Made by a program: the position numbers and the translations under genes. The notes under the pieces are model-generated. The model was not told where the DNA came from, ran no database searches, and saw only the letters and a program-made list of their open reading frames with translations. From Halofilum ochraceum (lineage in GTDB: Bacteria; Pseudomonadota; Gammaproteobacteria; XJ16; Halofilaceae), in assembly GCF_001614315.2 (NCBI RefSeq), contig NZ_LVEG02000016.1, forward strand, positions 1 to 64,000: a DNA stretch of 64,000 nucleotides. The letters are read 5' to 3'. Below are positions 20,023 to 28,927 of this stretch, one piece after another (position 1 is the first letter of the stretch; each line of letters begins with the position of its first letter).

Positions 20023-21744
20023 TCAGGCCAGTTCGCGGTCGCTCGACAGGTGCATCTCGTGATGCCCCTTGCCGGCTGCGATCATCGGGTAGACGTTCTC
20101 CGTCTGGTCCGTGATGAAATCAAGGAACGTGACCTCACCCCGCCGTTCCAGCGCTTCGCGCAGGGCGCCCTCGACATCCGCCTTGTTCTCGACGCGCACG
20201 CCGCGATGCCCGTAGCTCTCGGCGAGGGCCACGAAGTCCGGCAGCGCGTCCACATAGGAATGGGAGTAGCGCTTGGAGTAGAAGAACTCCTGCCACTGAC
20301 GGACCATCCCCATGTAGCGGTTGTTCAGGTTGACGATGACCACCGGCAGATCGTACTGCTTCATGGTCGAGAGTTCCTGGATGCACATCTGGATGCTGGC
20401 CTCGCCCGTCACGCAGACGACCGTGGCATCCGGATGGGCCAGCTTGACCCCCATCGCCGAGGGCAGGCCGAAGCCCATGGTTCCGAGGCCGCCGGAGTTG
20501 ATCCAGCGCCGCGGCTTGTCGAACTTGTAGAACTGGGCGGCGAACATCTGGTGCTGGCCGACATCGGAGGTGACGTAGGTCTCGGAGTCCTTCGTCAGTT
20601 CGTACAGCTTCTCGACCACGTACTGCGGCTTGATGACATCGGCCTCGCGATCATAGGCGAGGCAGTCCGTCGCCGCCCAGCGGCGGATCTGGCCCCACCA
20701 GGTCTCGAGCGCCTGCGGATCCGGGCGCCGGTCGCTGGCGCGCACCACCTTGAGCATATCGTCCAGCACATGGCGGACGTCGCCGACGATCGGCACGTCG
20801 ACATGGACGTTCTTCGAGATCGACGCCGGGTCGACGTCGATGTGCACGATCCGGGCATGCGGGCAGAAGTGCTCGAGTTCACCGGTCACGCGGTCATCGA
20901 ACCGGGCGCCGATGGCGAACAGCACGTCGCATTCGTGCATCGCCATGTTCGCCTCGTAGGTCCCGTGCATGCCGAGCATGCCGACGAACTGCTCGTCCGT
21001 GGCCGGATAGGCGCCGAGCCCCATGAGGGTGTTCGTGATCGGATAGCCCAGCTCGCGGGTCAGCGCGGTCAATTCTTCCGAGGCGTCGGCGAGAATGACG
21101 CCGCCGCCGGAGTACACCATCGGGCGCTCGGCCGACAGCAGCAGATCCACGGCCTTGCGGATCTGGCCGGGATGCCCCTTCACGGTCGGGTTGTACGAGC
21201 GCATCCGGATCTGTTCCGGGTACTCGAACGGGACCTTGATATGCGGCGCGGTGATGTCCTTCGGGATGTCGACCAGCACCGGGCCGGGACGACCCGAGGT
21301 CGCCACGTAGAACGCCTTGGCCATGACCTCGGCCAGATCCTCGATCCGGTCGACCAGGAAGTTGTGCTTGACGCAGGGGCGCGTGATGCCGACCGCGTCG
21401 CACTCCTGGAACGCATCGGAACCGATCGCCTTCGTCGCCACCTGGCCGGAGAGGATCACCATCGGGATGGAGTCCATATTGGCGGTCGCGATCCCGGTCA
21501 CGCAGTTGGTGACACCGGGCCCCGAGGTGACGAGCACCACGCCGGGTTTGCCGGTCGAGCGCGCATAGCCGTCCGCCGCGTGTACGGCGCCCTGCTCGTG
21601 GCGTACGAGGATGTGCTCCACCGCGTCCTGCTGATACAGCGCATCATAGATATGAAGCGCCGCACCACCGGGATACCCGAAGATGTGTTCGACCCCCTCG
21701 CGCCGGAGGGCCTCCATCACGATTTCGCCGCCGGATAATTCCAC
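20023..21744 (-). CDS. ilvB: Acetolactate synthase large (catalytic) subunit
   Basis: 573 residues from a GTG start at 21744, which follows a GGGGGAG ribosome site; an in-frame TTG upstream gives an unlikely extension. It has the TPP activation Glu in [18 protein letters not shown]-binding middle-domain segments and the TPP motif [18 protein letters not shown]. Note GEAS where many homologues have GDGS/GDAS. It condenses pyruvate or pyruvate plus 2-oxobutyrate for branched-chain amino acids. It leads the ilvB-ilvN-ilvC cluster. Confidence 0.96.
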   Translation of the reverse strand: MELSGGEIVMEALRREGVEHIFGYPGGAALHIYDALYQQDAVEHILVRHEQGAVHAADGYARSTGKPGVVLVTSGPGVTNCVTGIATANMDSIPMVILSGQVATKAIGSDAFQECDAVGITRPCVKHNFLVDRIEDLAEVMAKAFYVATSGRPGPVLVDIPKDITAPHIKVPFEYPEQIRMRSYNPTVKGHPGQIRKAVDLLLSAERPMVYSGGGVILADASEELTALTRELGYPITNTLMGLGAYPATDEQFVGMLGMHGTYEANMAMHECDVLFAIGARFDDRVTGELEHFCPHARIVHIDVDPASISKNVHVDVPIVGDVRHVLDDMLKVVRASDRRPDPQALETWWGQIRRWAATDCLAYDREADVIKPQYVVEKLYELTKDSETYVTSDVGQHQMFAAQFYKFDKPRRWINSGGLGTMGFGLPSAMGVKLAHPDATVVCVTGEASIQMCIQELSTMKQYDLPVVIVNLNNRYMGMVRQWQEFFYSKRYSHSYVDALPDFVALAESYGHRGVRVENKADVEGALREALERRGEVTFLDFITDQTENVYPMIAAGKGHHEMHLSSDRELA

Positions 21745-22089
21745 GGTACAACTCCCCCGAGAGTCGATGAGAATCGAAGCGACGGCCGGCCGTCGCTCCG
21801 CCGGTCGCAACGCGTCCGGCTGAACTGTCAAGTGTAATACGCCAGACCGCGGATTTCACGGGGATTGAGCGGCTTACTCGACCAGACCGGCGCTCCACCC
21901 GGGAATTCCCCGGGCGCATTGCCGCCCACGGGGTGTTTCTGGGCCTCGGGATTACGCAAGAGTAATGGGCAAGCGGCTGCAGCCGAGCCATAATCGGGAG
22001 GTCCGGGGCCCGGCCACGGGCTGCGGCACGGGTGTCGACCGGACACTGCCGCCGCCGCAGCCGGATCGTTGCATCCGGAGACCAATGCA
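21745..22089. promoter_or_regulatory. Divergent ilvB/bepA control region with a 20-bp perfect palindrome
   Basis: At 21778-21797 AGCGACGGCC is followed by its exact complement GGCCGTCGCT, giving a 20-bp palindrome about 35 nt upstream of the ilvB start. It could be an operator or an RNA hairpin in the ilvB leader. A TTGACA (minus, 21831-21826) is present without a good -10. I found no branched-chain-residue-rich leader peptide here. Confidence 0.45.
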
Positions 22090-23550
22090 TTGATTCGACG
22101 CATCGCGATCCTGTTGCTGCTGGCCACCGTAAGCGGTGCCCCGGCGGCCACCGCCAGCGAGCTCCCCGCAATGGGCGAGCCCGTGGACCAGGTACTGTCG
22201 CCCCGCCAGGAGGCCGAGATCGGCCGCGAGCTGATGGTGCAGGCGCGACGCACGCTCGACCTCAACCACGATCCCGAGATCGCCGCCTACCTCGATGGCG
22301 TCGGCCGCCGCCTCGCGGCCCACAGCGACTCGACCCCGGTGAACGGCTATACGTTCTTCGTGGTCCGCAATAATTCGATCAACGCCTTTGCCGGCCCGGG
22401 CGGCTATATCGGCGTGCACTCCGGGCTGATTCTCGAGGCCGACAGCGAGGCCCAGCTGGCCGGCGTGATCGCGCACGAAATCGCCCATGTGTCGCAACGC
22501 CACATCGCTCGCTCCTTCGCGCGCTCGCAGCGCGACAGCTACGCCACGCTGGCGGCGATCCTGGCGGGTATCGTGATCGGTTCCCAGAACCCCCAGGCGG
22601 GTCAGGCCGCGATTACCGGCGGTATCGCCGCCGAGCAGCAGCGCCGGATCAACTACACGCGCTCGAACGAGTACGAGGCCGACCGGATCGGGATTGAGCT
22701 GCTCGCGCGCGCCGGATACGCGCCGAGCGGCATGACGGAGTTTTTCGAAACGCTCATGCGCGCGTCGGGACCAGGCGGCAGCCAGGTCCCCGAATTCCTC
22801 CGCACGCACCCCCTGTCGCAGAACCGGATCGCGGAGGCGGCCTCCCGTGCCGGGGCCCTGGAGCGCTCCGATCAGCGCAGCGACACGCTGTCCTTCCAAC
22901 TCATGAAAGCGCGCATCGAGGCCGTATACAGCGACCAGCCTGGCCGGCTCCACGATCGGTGGCGGCTGCGCGAGCCGACCGACGACGCGGACCGCGCGGC
23001 CGCGCGGGAATACGGCCTCGCGGTGCTCGAACTGCGACTCGACCAGCCCGGGCGCGCACGCGAGCGCCTCGACGAACTGCACGCGGCCGCGCCCGACAAC
23101 CTGCATTACGGCCTTGCGCTGGCGCGGGCACTGCAGGCCAGCGGTGATGCCGACGCGGCGCTGGCAACCTGGGAGGATACCCGCGCCCTGCACCCGGAGA
23201 GCTACCCCGTAGTGGCGACCGGCCATCAGCTCCTGCTGGGGAACGATCAGGCCGATCAGGCAGTCGAACTGGTAACCGATTACCTGCGTGGCAACGGCCC
23301 GATCGAACCCGGTGCATGGCGCCTGCTCGCGGAGGCGGCCGACACCGCCGGGCGCCCCGGTCGCAGCCACGAAGCGCTGGGCGAATACTACGTGCGCGTG
23401 GATCGACTGGAACAGGCCCTGACGCAAATGGAGCTCGCCCTCGAGCATGCCGAGCCCGGGTCGACCGAGCATACCCGGCTGTCCACACGAGTCGAACAGG
23501 TGCGCGAACTGCGGCGGGAGCGGCTCGCCAGCAATCCCCTGGGCGGCTGA
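22090..23550 (+). CDS. bepA: BepA-like M48 metalloprotease/chaperone with TPR repeats
   Basis: 486 residues from TTG 22090, which has GGAG 9 nt upstream; the ATG at 22085 is closed at once by a stop. A signal peptide (ends about ATASELP) precedes an M48 peptidase domain with HEIAHVSQRH (zinc ligands) and EYEADRIG (third ligand). About 200 residues of TPR-like helices follow. In E. coli the homologue works with the BAM complex in the periplasm to assemble or degrade LptD and other outer-membrane proteins. It is divergent from ilvB. Confidence 0.9.
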   Translation: MIRRIAILLLLATVSGAPAATASELPAMGEPVDQVLSPRQEAEIGRELMVQARRTLDLNHDPEIAAYLDGVGRRLAAHSDSTPVNGYTFFVVRNNSINAFAGPGGYIGVHSGLILEADSEAQLAGVIAHEIAHVSQRHIARSFARSQRDSYATLAAILAGIVIGSQNPQAGQAAITGGIAAEQQRRINYTRSNEYEADRIGIELLARAGYAPSGMTEFFETLMRASGPGGSQVPEFLRTHPLSQNRIAEAASRAGALERSDQRSDTLSFQLMKARIEAVYSDQPGRLHDRWRLREPTDDADRAAAREYGLAVLELRLDQPGRARERLDELHAAAPDNLHYGLALARALQASGDADAALATWEDTRALHPESYPVVATGHQLLLGNDQADQAVELVTDYLRGNGPIEPGAWRLLAEAADTAGRPGRSHEALGEYYVRVDRLEQALTQMELALEHAEPGSTEHTRLSTRVEQVRELRRERLASNPLGG

Positions 23551-23689
23551 CAACGAATACGGATCACGAACGCGGGGAGTGCGCCGTTGCCATGGCGCGC
23601 CGCCCCCGGGTTAGTATCACGGAAACGCACGCACACCACTCGGCCCCACACGGGGCATAGCGAAAACAAGCGAAACAAGGAGTAGCACG

Positions 23690-24280
23690 ATGGTCCGACG
23701 CATGCTTGGCACGACCGTGGCCTTCGCCGCGCTGGCGATCGCACAGCCGGCACTGGCCGCCGAAACCTATGTCTTTGACAAGGCACACACGAATATCCAG
23801 TTCAGCTGGGATCATTTCGGGTTTTCGACCACCAGCGCCGAGTTCGAGGAGTTCTCGGGCGAGCTCCAGTTCGATCCCGAAGACCACGCCAACAGTTCCG
23901 TCGAGGTGACCATCGACCTTGACTCGGTGGATAGCGGTTTCGATACGTTCAACGGGCACCTCACGGAAAAACCGGAGTGGTTCAATACCGACGAGTACCC
24001 GGAGGCCACGTTTACCAGCACCGGGATCGAGCCGGTCGGTGACAACCGCCTGCACGTGACGGGCGACCTGACCCTCAAGGGCGTAACGAAAGAGGTCACC
24101 CTGGATACGACGATCAACAAGATCGGCCAGCACCCGGTAACGAATGCAAAGACCATCGGCTTTGACGCGACCACCACGGTCAGCCGGAGCGCGTTCAACA
24201 TGGGCAAATATGCGCCCAGCGTGAGTGACGAAGTCACCATCAGCATCTCCTCCGAGATGCAGCGCGAATCCGATCTCTGA
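23690..24280 (+). CDS. YceI-family periplasmic lipid-binding-like protein
   Basis: 196 residues with a clear signal peptide (cleavage after QPALAA) and the YceI lipocalin-like barrel starting ETYVFDKAHTNIQFSWDHFGFS. The family binds isoprenoid or other lipids, and several members sit beside cytochrome b561 genes. The ribosome site AAGGAG precedes ATG 23690. It is the first gene of a YceI-b561-YceI operon. Compared with the second copy it keeps the KAHTNIQFSWDHFG motif and is the more canonical family member. Confidence 0.93.
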   Translation: MVRRMLGTTVAFAALAIAQPALAAETYVFDKAHTNIQFSWDHFGFSTTSAEFEEFSGELQFDPEDHANSSVEVTIDLDSVDSGFDTFNGHLTEKPEWFNTDEYPEATFTSTGIEPVGDNRLHVTGDLTLKGVTKEVTLDTTINKIGQHPVTNAKTIGFDATTTVSRSAFNMGKYAPSVSDEVTISISSEMQRESDL

Positions 24281-24325
24281 CCAGGGGGAGCGCCGGGGCG
24301 GGCGCGCCCGCCCCGGCCGAATACG

Positions 24326-24907
24326 ATGCGCCTGCGCAATACATCGACCAACTGGGGCGCGATCGCCAAGACCTTCCACTGGCTGATCGCGCTTTTCATC
24401 ATCACCAACCTGGTGCTCGGTTACTGGGCCGAAGGCCTGCCCGTCTCGCCCACCAAGGTGGAAGCCTTTTACTGGCACAAGAGTATCGGTCTCACCGTCC
24501 TCTGGCTGGCGGTGCTGCGGCTGCTGTGGCGGTTCACCAACCCGAGTCCACGCCTGCCGAGCGATATGGCCGGCTGGGAGCGCGCCCTCGCCCACAGCAG
24601 CCACGTGCTGCTCTACGTGCTCATGATCGCCATGCCGCTGTCGGGCTGGGTGATCCACTCGGCGGCCAATTTCCCGCTCGACTTGTACGGCGTTTTCCCG
24701 GTTCCGGACATCATTCCGGCGAGCGCCGACGAATCCGCCATCGGCGACCTGGCGAAGATCGCCCACTACTGGATGTTCATTGCCATCTGCGCGCTGCTCG
24801 CGCTGCACGTCCTCGGCGCGCTCAAGCACCACATCGTCAATCGCGACGCCGTGCTCCGGCGGATGCTGCCGTTCAGTCGCGCGAGCGACCCGATTCGCGG
24901 AGAGTGA
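24326..24907 (+). CDS. Cytochrome b561
   Basis: 193 residues with four membrane helices. The likely b-heme His ligands are in KTFHWLIALF (residue about 18), YWHKSIGLTVLW (about 52), and HYWMFIAICALLALHVLGALKHH (about 145-163, two His). It is probably an inner-membrane electron carrier of the prokaryotic b561 family (CybB-like), moving electrons to or from quinone; some members act as superoxide:quinone reductases. It lies between two YceI genes and ends 1 nt before the second, so the three are co-translated. Confidence 0.92.
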   Translation: MRLRNTSTNWGAIAKTFHWLIALFIITNLVLGYWAEGLPVSPTKVEAFYWHKSIGLTVLWLAVLRLLWRFTNPSPRLPSDMAGWERALAHSSHVLLYVLMIAMPLSGWVIHSAANFPLDLYGVFPVPDIIPASADESAIGDLAKIAHYWMFIAICALLALHVLGALKHHIVNRDAVLRRMLPFSRASDPIRGE

Positions 24908-24908
24908 T

Positions 24909-25559
24909 ATGCGAGCCGATCAAGTAGCCTGCCCGAGCAACCCGGAGCCTACTGCGCACCTGCCGCAGCGGCATCTTTTCCTGACGGCCGTCCTGCTCCT
25001 TCTGTTGGTGGCGAGCCCGCTGGCCCACGCGGGCAACTGGTCGGTCATCCACGAGGAGAGCCGGCTCGGATTCACCGCGACCCAGACTGGCAGCGAGTTC
25101 AGCGGCCGGTTCCGGGATTTCGACGCCGACATGACCTTCCACGCCGACGACCTCGCCGCCAGCGCCTTTGACGTGAAGGTGGACGTGACCAGCGTGGACA
25201 CGGGCTCCAACGACCGCGACAGCACGCTTGCCGACAAGCCCTGGTTCTGGTTCGAGAAGTTCCCGCGGGCGCGGTTCCAGACGAAGCGGATCGTGCACAA
25301 AGGAGGCGACGAGTACGAAGCCGTCGCCGATCTGACCATCAAGTCGAATACCCACGAGGTCACCCTCCCGTTCACGTGGACGCGCCGGGGCGACAGCGCC
25401 CGTATCGAGGGCAAGGCCACGGCGATCATGCAGGGCGGGCTCAGCATGGACCGCACACGCTGGGAAGTCGGTACCGGCGAGTGGTCTTCCGGCGATACGG
25501 TGGGCCGGCAGGTGGATGTGGAGGTGGATCTGCTGTTGAAGCATGTGGGTGAGGGCTGA
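24909..25559 (+). CDS. Second YceI-family periplasmic protein
   Basis: 216 residues from ATG 24909 with GGAG upstream. A longer-than-usual N-region leads into a signal segment (LFLTAVLLLLLVASPLAHA), then a YceI barrel NWSVIHEESRLGFTATQTGSEF. It diverges from the first copy (the usual SxxxFxxxH strand is replaced by SRLGFTATQTG), so it likely binds a different lipid or partner. It closely follows cytochrome b561, matching the widespread b561-YceI pairing. The heptanucleotide repeat begins right at its stop codon. Confidence 0.9.
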   Translation: MRADQVACPSNPEPTAHLPQRHLFLTAVLLLLLVASPLAHAGNWSVIHEESRLGFTATQTGSEFSGRFRDFDADMTFHADDLAASAFDVKVDVTSVDTGSNDRDSTLADKPWFWFEKFPRARFQTKRIVHKGGDEYEAVADLTIKSNTHEVTLPFTWTRRGDSARIEGKATAIMQGGLSMDRTRWEVGTGEWSSGDTVGRQVDVEVDLLLKHVGEG

Positions 25560-25615
25560 GGGTCAAGGGCCAAGGGCCAAGGGCCAAGGGCCAAGGGCCA
25601 AGGGCCAAGGGCCAA
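25560..25615. repeat. Heptanucleotide tandem repeat (GGGCCAA)n
   Basis: One degenerate GGGTCAA unit is followed by seven perfect GGGCCAA units, starting directly after the TGA of the second YceI gene. Such an array is prone to slippage, and because seven is not a multiple of three, copy change would alter any read-through frame. Confidence 0.95.
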
Positions 25616-25664
25616 GGATTGTAAGCCGGATTCACGTCTGGCGGCGGCAGGCGGCAGACTGATT

Positions 25665-25800
25665 GTAGGAGCGGCCTTGGCCGCGAACCGGCTTCGGTCC
25701 GGCAGCGCATGTATCCCCTGAACCACGGTGTGGTCGCGTCTTGATGAATTTTGAGCTTGTGGGCACAAAGACACCGGTTCGCGAGCGAGCTCGCTCCTAC
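25665..25800. repeat. GTAG inverted repeat with widely spaced arms
   Basis: GTAGGAGCGGCCTTGGCCGC (opening a 27-nt arm, 25665-25691) is mirrored by a 27-nt arm at 25774-25800 ending CTCGCTCCTAC. The unit resembles the REP sequences widespread in Pseudomonas-like genomes. An 82-bp spacer separates the arms. The rest of 25560-25970 shows no gene. Confidence 0.75.
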
Positions 25801-25970
25801 AGGCGCTCCGATTCCATTGCGGCCGTGGGCGTTTCGCTTGCGGTGAGGCGGCGGAGCTGAGCATGCAGGGCCCGACCCTCCGCGTTCAGCGCTTGCAAGC
25901 GGGTATTCGGGCGTGGTTTTCTGGTTTTGGAACGGGAACCGATTCGATAGAGGTTCCGCGGAATGCCGTG

Positions 25971-26414
25971 ATGAGTATCACTTTACCCGAGATTACCGAA
26001 CTCGACGGTGCCCTGCGACGGGGTGACGGCGGCTGGTTCTGGGTGGATGGCCGCCCGGAGCCGCGGGTGCGCGATCTGCGGCTCGAGGAACTCGCCCCGG
26101 ACTGGCGCTGCGTGCGGCGCGGGCATCAGGCCTGGGTGGAAATCCCGACGGAATGGCGCACCCGGGTACACGACCCGGAACTCACGCGAGCGGTCACGGA
26201 ACTCGTCCGCCAGTACGCCGACATCGGCCCCATCCGCGACCAGGGCGCCGCGGCGGCGGTCGGCGAACGCGGCCAGTGGCGCTCCGGGTACCGGGTCCCG
26301 ATCGAGGCGTGGCGGGTCGTCATGCGCCAGCCCTGCGGGGCCACCTGGGATCCGGGCGACGATGCCGAGATTCGAGCAACGGCCCGCGCACAGCTGCGCC
26401 ACAAGGCGGACTGA
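25971..26414 (+). CDS. Hypothetical cytosolic protein
   Basis: 147 residues from ATG 25971 (MSITLPEITELDGALRRGDGGWFWVDG). The frame stays open for 36 more codons upstream, but that part looks non-coding. It is rich in Arg, Trp and Asp/Glu, with no signal peptide, membrane segment or metal motif. An alternating strand pattern over residues 20-60 suggests a small beta-rich domain followed by helices. I do not recognise the family. It is flanked by repeats on the left and a long structured leader on the right. Confidence 0.6.
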   Translation: MSITLPEITELDGALRRGDGGWFWVDGRPEPRVRDLRLEELAPDWRCVRRGHQAWVEIPTEWRTRVHDPELTRAVTELVRQYADIGPIRDQGAAAAVGERGQWRSGYRVPIEAWRVVMRQPCGATWDPGDDAEIRATARAQLRHKAD

Positions 26415-26418
26415 CGAG

Positions 26419-26437
26419 GGCGGGGATCGTCCCCGCC
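26419..26437 (+). terminator. Stem-loop after the hypothetical gene
   Basis: GGCGGGGA-TCG-TCCCCGCC, an 8-bp stem, starts 4 nt after the stop codon. It has no T-tract. A perfect 14-bp palindrome, GTCCGGTACCGGAC, follows at 26453-26466. Confidence 0.5.
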
Positions 26438-26977
26438 GGAGAGTCGCGCCAGGTCCGGTACCGGACTACAAGGCCCGTGCATGTGCCTCGCGGCCGGACG
26501 GCGCTCGTGTCGCCGTGCGATCCCTGAGCGTACCCCGGGGCTGCGCGCGCATCCGGGCTACGGTTGTGCACCCTGCCCGTATCGCGTTTCCGCCCCTCTC
26601 GACCGAAAGCGACGCCGAAGGTCCTGAACGCGCGTGAACGGATCCCGGCGCAATGCTGTCGAAAGATGAGGGTTGGGACCTACCGACAGCCGGTCGTGCG
26701 GTGCCGTCGAATGGTCGTTGCACACCCGCTGTACGGGGAGTCTAATAGAAGCGAGGGTGCAGGAAGCGCACGATAAAAGAGGGAGTGCGCTTCCGCATCG
26801 CCCACGGGTAACGGGAAACCGTGGGCGTGGCCGCCGTTTTCCATGGCCACCGTGGCCGGCCATCCAAAGGATGGATTCAAACGAATCATTCATTGTGCGG
26901 GGCCTAAACCGCCAGTCATTGAACGACTATAACCAGAAGAGGGAGAGACCAGACGCACAGACCATCGCGGAGAGACA
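26438..26977. other. Long structured region upstream of prkA
   Basis: No credible gene is found in 540 bp. Besides the 26453-26466 palindrome there are stems GCGCAC/GTGCGC (26766-26790) and CGCCCACGG/CCGTGGGCG (26799-26827), with further GGCC-rich pairing near 26844-26862. I searched for a sigma-54 -24/-12 pair and found none with correct spacing. A promoter for the prkA operon must lie here, possibly with a long 5' leader. Confidence 0.4.
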
Positions 26978-28924
26978 ATGAGCGAAACCAGCATTCTGGA
27001 TCTTGCGCAGAGCGAATACGGCGAACGCAGGACCGCCGTCGAGATGTCCTTCCAGGAATATCTCGAAGGATGCCGCAATGACCCGCTGATGTACGCGGGC
27101 CCGGCCGAGCGCATGCTCGACGCCATCGGCGAACCCGAGTTCATCGACACGTCCACCGACGAACGCCTCGGACGAATCTTCCAGAACCGGACCCTCAAGC
27201 ACTACCCGTACTTCACCGACTTCTTCGGCATGGAAGAGGTCATCGAACGGCTCGTCGGATTCCTGCGCCATGCGGCCCAGGGGCTCGAGGAGCGCAAACA
27301 GATCCTGTATCTGCTTGGCCCCGTCGGCGGCGGCAAGTCGTCTCTCGCGGAGCGCCTGAAACACCTCATGGAAGAGCGGCCGATCTATGTCCTCAAGGCC
27401 GGCGAGCAGCTGAGTCCACTGTACGAGAGTCCGCTCGGCCTGTTCGACGCCGAACGCTACGGAGAGCGGCTGGAACAGGAATACGGAATCCCGAAGCATC
27501 GCCTGCCGGGCATGTGCTCCGCGTGGGCGCTGAAACGCCTCGACGAATTCGGTGGTGACTTCACGCGTTTCTCGGTGGTGCGGATGCACCCTTCGAAGCT
27601 GCGCCAGATCGCCGTCGCCAAGACGGAACCGGGGGACGAAAACAACCAGGACATCTCCACGCTGGTCGGCAAGCCGGATATCCGCAAGCTCGAGTTCTAC
27701 AGCCAGGAAGACCCGGATGCCTACTCCTACTCCGGGGGCCTCAATCTCACGACCCAGGGCATTCTGGAATTCGTCGAGATGTTCAAGGCGCCGCAGAAGA
27801 TGCTCCATCCCCTGCTCACGGCCACCCAGGAGCGCAACTACGTGGGCTCGGAGAATCTCGGCGCCATGCCCTACCATGGCCTGATCCTGGCGCACTCGAA
27901 CGAGTCCGAGTGGCAGAGCTTCAAGGCCAATCGCAACAACGAGGCCTTCCTCGACCGTATCTGCGTCATCGAGGTGCCCTACTGCCTGCGCTACACCGAA
28001 GAGGCCATGATCTACGACAAGGTGCTGCGCGAGTCCGAGCTTGCCAACGCGCCGTGCGCGCCCGGGACCCTGAACATGCTCGCGAAGTTCTCGGTGCTCA
28101 CACGGCTGAAGGAGCACGAGAATTCATCGCTGTACACGAAGATGCTGGTCTACAACGGCGAAAGCCTGCGTGATTCCGATCCGACCGCGCGCACGGTGCA
28201 GGAATACCGCGATGTGGCCGGCGTGGACGAGGGCATGTCGGGCCTGTCGACCCGATTTGCCTACAAGGTCCTGTCCGAGACCTTCAATTTCGATACGAAG
28301 GAGGTCGCCGCCGATCCGGTTCACCTGATGTACGTACTCGAACGGGCGATCCGGCGCGAACAGTTCCCGGCCGACACCGAGGCAAACTACCTCTCGTTCG
28401 TGAAGGAAGAACTGGGTCCGCGCTACGCCGAACATATCGGCAAGGAGATCCAGAAGGCCTATCTCGAGTCCTACGACGACTACGGCCAGAACCTGTTCGA
28501 TCGTTATATCGCGTACGCGGACGCCTGGGTGGAGAACCAGGACTTCAAGGACCCGGACACCGGCCAGTTGATGGATCGCGAGACGCTCGATCATGAGTTG
28601 GCGAAGACGGAGAAACCCGCGGGGATCGCCAATCCCAAGGACTTCCGCAACGAGGTGGTCAAGTACGCGCTGCGCGAGCGCGCCCGTAACAATGGGCGCA
28701 ATCCCCGCTGGACCGCCTACGAGAAGATCCGCGAGGTGATCGAACAGCGCATGTTCGCCAACGTCGAGGAACTCCTCCCGGTGATCTCGTTCGGCGCCAA
28801 AAAGGACAGCGAAACCGAGAAGAAACACGAGGCATTCCTGGAGCGGATGGTCGAACGCGGCTACACGGAGCGCCAGGTCCGGCGCCTGGTCGACTGGTAT
28901 ATGCGCGTACGCAAGGCGGGCTGA
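26978..28924 (+). CDS. prkA: PrkA/YeaG serine protein kinase
   Basis: 648 residues. An AAA-like N-terminal domain has Walker A GPVGGGKSS (about residue 112), and a C-terminal PrkA domain ends VRRLVDWYMRVRKAG. The segment YSGGLNLTTQGILEFVEMFKAP is characteristic of the family. The E. coli homologue is a stress- and nitrogen-starvation-induced kinase working with YeaH. It is the first gene of prkA-yeaH-spoVR, with 3 bp before the next gene. Confidence 0.96.
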   Translation: MSETSILDLAQSEYGERRTAVEMSFQEYLEGCRNDPLMYAGPAERMLDAIGEPEFIDTSTDERLGRIFQNRTLKHYPYFTDFFGMEEVIERLVGFLRHAAQGLEERKQILYLLGPVGGGKSSLAERLKHLMEERPIYVLKAGEQLSPLYESPLGLFDAERYGERLEQEYGIPKHRLPGMCSAWALKRLDEFGGDFTRFSVVRMHPSKLRQIAVAKTEPGDENNQDISTLVGKPDIRKLEFYSQEDPDAYSYSGGLNLTTQGILEFVEMFKAPQKMLHPLLTATQERNYVGSENLGAMPYHGLILAHSNESEWQSFKANRNNEAFLDRICVIEVPYCLRYTEEAMIYDKVLRESELANAPCAPGTLNMLAKFSVLTRLKEHENSSLYTKMLVYNGESLRDSDPTARTVQEYRDVAGVDEGMSGLSTRFAYKVLSETFNFDTKEVAADPVHLMYVLERAIRREQFPADTEANYLSFVKEELGPRYAEHIGKEIQKAYLESYDDYGQNLFDRYIAYADAWVENQDFKDPDTGQLMDRETLDHELAKTEKPAGIANPKDFRNEVVKYALRERARNNGRNPRWTAYEKIREVIEQRMFANVEELLPVISFGAKKDSETEKKHEAFLERMVERGYTERQVRRLVDWYMRVRKAG

Positions 28925-28927
28925 GCC

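Noticed and set aside
25560-25615. CRISPR-like array
   Set aside because: Units are seven bases with no spacers; it is a simple tandem repeat.
26415-26977. Sigma-54 promoter for prkA, since TGGCC and TTGCA words occur
   Set aside because: No pair has GG and GC 12 bp apart.
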